A stretch of DNA of 28,464 bases from Hemicentrotus pulcherrimus (taxonomy: Eukaryota; Echinodermata; Echinoidea; Camarodonta; Strongylocentrotidae). The notes beneath the pieces were generated by a model that saw only the letters and a list, made by a program, of their open reading frames with translations, made no database searches and was not told the DNA's origin. Shown piece by piece: positions 1 to 28,464 of this stretch (the first letter of the stretch is position 1; every line of letters begins with the position of its first letter). Both the position numbers and the translations under genes were made by a program. The DNA lies in the NCBI GenBank assembly GCA_003118195.1, contig BEXV01002621.1, forward strand, positions 8,107-36,570, written 5' to 3'.

Positions 1-161
1 GATTTTAGGGTCATCAGGTCAAAGGTCATGGGGCTCATTATGTATGCCTATAAATAGCTTGTGAGTGCATTATCATTAAAAAACCGACAGACTTGAATTT
101 CAAAAATTGCTCTATGGCGGAGGCATCATTTTCGACTGCGCGCAGTCAAAATTCCATCTAG
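1..161 (+). mobile_element. 3' end of a Helitron-like non-autonomous element (copy 1)
   Basis: Near-identical to 25674-25851 apart from one internal deletion of about 16 bp after position 91 and a few substitutions. The end has a perfect 14-bp palindrome GACTGCGCGCAGTC (134-147), a 10-nt spacer, then CTAG (158-161) and a T in the flank. A hairpin about 10 nt before CTRR with a T after it is the classic Helitron 3' terminus. A perfect DR1 motif AGGTCAAAGGTCA lies at 16-28. The 5' part is outside the window. Confidence 0.6.
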
Positions 162-219
162 TTTCTTCATAAAATACGTTTCTTCATAAAATACGTTTCT
201 TCATAAAATACGTTTCTTA
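162..219 (+). repeat. 17-bp tandem repeat, about 3.4 copies
   Basis: TTTCTTCATAAAATACG is repeated perfectly at 162-178, 179-195 and 196-212, then partly. The array begins exactly at the base after the Helitron-like CTAG terminus, so it may be target sequence duplicated at the insertion edge. A related TTCTTCATAAAATGC occurs at about 23717. Confidence 0.85.
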
Positions 220-966
220 GTTTTTAAAAAAAATTAAATTTACATTCCGCACGTCAAACAACTGCCGTAAAATGGTGATTCGATCACAAATTCAATAGCA
301 AACTAATTTAAAACATACTTGAAGAGAAAAATATTATCAAAAAGAATGAAATGCTGATAATACCAAAATAACCACCAAAAAAATTACTTGCTTGTATGGA
401 AAAAACAGCATGATGAATGAACATTTCTGCATTGGAAGGGTATCGCACATGGTTGTAAGTTTCGTTTTTATGAATTCCTTTTTTTTGGTCGCACAAGGTT
501 GGCAGCTCTGTATATGACATTCTGCACTGTGAGTTTATCTAGAAGAATCTATCCCCCAAAAGGAACTTCCTACTGCATAACACTCTTTGCATCATACCAA
601 GCATACTGTACTACAGAAAGGACAAACAAAATTACTACGATTCTGCATTAAGTTGATAGATTGATAAACCTTGACAGCACTCATGTTGCAGATACCTTAG
701 TATCTTTTTTCTGAAATAATCTTCACTTGATATTTGAACTCCAAGTATATTGTAGACCAGTGGATCCCAATTTCATGATGTCTCTTCCTCTATAACTGTG
801 TGCAAGACATTTTTTTGATAAAGAGAATTTTGTACTATATGTACATTACAAACTTTAACTTGATACTTGTTCATGTTAGTGATATATTTTTGTGTGCAGT
901 CTTAACTGTAAGGAGCTCTTAACTTGTATCACTCTAGCAAAACTTATCTGCATTCTGTTTACACAG
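220..966 (+). other. IFT140 intron, 5' part incomplete
   Basis: Non-coding and AT-rich, upstream of the first exon. No coding signal is seen. A GGTTGGCAGCTCTG-type segment near 498-511 resembles the end of the TIR-like element at 23765-24455, so this may be a solitary end of that repeat family. Confidence 0.6.
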
Positions 967-28203
<27,237 letters not shown>

Positions 28204-28464
28204 GTATGTCCAACTTTATGTCTAAACAAAAATCCAAGGATTTAACCAGCCACAATCCATGTGAATTTACCCAGGGAACAATTCTACATCAGGCAAATAC
28301 AGGACATCCGACCCTCTAGCTGGCAGCTACCCCTAGGACAATCTGAATTTACCCACGGAACAATTCTACATCAGGCAAATACAGGACATCCGACCCTCTA
28401 GCTGGCAGCTACCCCTAGGACAATCTGAATTTACCCACGGAACAATTCTACATCAGGCAAATAC
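28204..28464 (+). other. IFT140 intron start, incomplete at window edge
   Basis: Starts with the GTATGT donor. The minisatellite begins about 50 bp further on and fills the rest. Confidence 0.85.
28254..28464 (+). repeat. 82-bp minisatellite, at least 2.5 units
   Basis: GAATTTACCCA starts at 28263, 28345 and 28427, exactly 82 bp apart. Units are nearly identical (CAGGGAACA in the first, CACGGAACA later). Contains CATCAGGCAAATACAGGACA and GCTGGCAGCTACCCCTAGG. It continues beyond the window. Confidence 0.95.

Overview
The window is an intron-rich, AT-rich stretch of animal nuclear DNA that carries one recognisable protein-coding gene: the middle-to-C-terminal part of IFT140, a core subunit of the intraflagellar transport complex IFT-A, on the + strand. 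Sixteen exons (967 to 28203) join in phase with GT/AG boundaries and give 2261 nt, or 753 codons plus 2 nt. They cover the end of the beta-propeller region and most of the C-terminal TPR-like solenoid. The start of the gene lies before base 1 and the last exon or exons lie beyond base 28464.

The organism is probably a marine deuterostome invertebrate, most likely an echinoderm such as a sea urchin. This is inferred from the protein similarity to vertebrate IFT140, the short exons in long repeat-filled introns, the tRNA-derived SINEs, the Helitron-like repeats, and a DIRS-type retroelement like those known from sea urchins. The sequence alone does not prove it.

Layout: 1-966 intron with a Helitron-like 3' end; 967-1658 two exons; 1659-4895 and 5022-8677 long introns around one exon; 8678-10588 a cluster of four exons; 10589-16307 a 5.7-kb intron that is almost entirely one DIRS-like tyrosine-recombinase retrotransposon (10631-16094) with its own minisatellites; 16308-18105 four exons; 18106-24798 four exons separated by introns with hairpins, MITE-like elements and SINEs; 24799-28036 a 3.2-kb intron of nested repeats (SINE split by a Helitron-like element, a head-to-head SINE pair, a roughly 157-bp tandem array containing a MITE); 28037-28203 the last exon seen; 28254-28464 an 82-bp minisatellite running off the window.

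The most notable non-genic observations are these. (1) The DIRS-like element has perfectly matching inverted repeats and an internal complementary region around badly decayed coding sequence, which suggests movement in trans. (2) Perfect NRF1-type sites lie in both of its inverted repeats. (3) Helitron-like and unrelated tandem repeats carry many perfect DR1 nuclear-receptor motifs. (4) There is a miRNA-precursor-like hairpin and several foldback elements. No bacterial-type operon, CRISPR array, rRNA or intact tRNA gene was seen.
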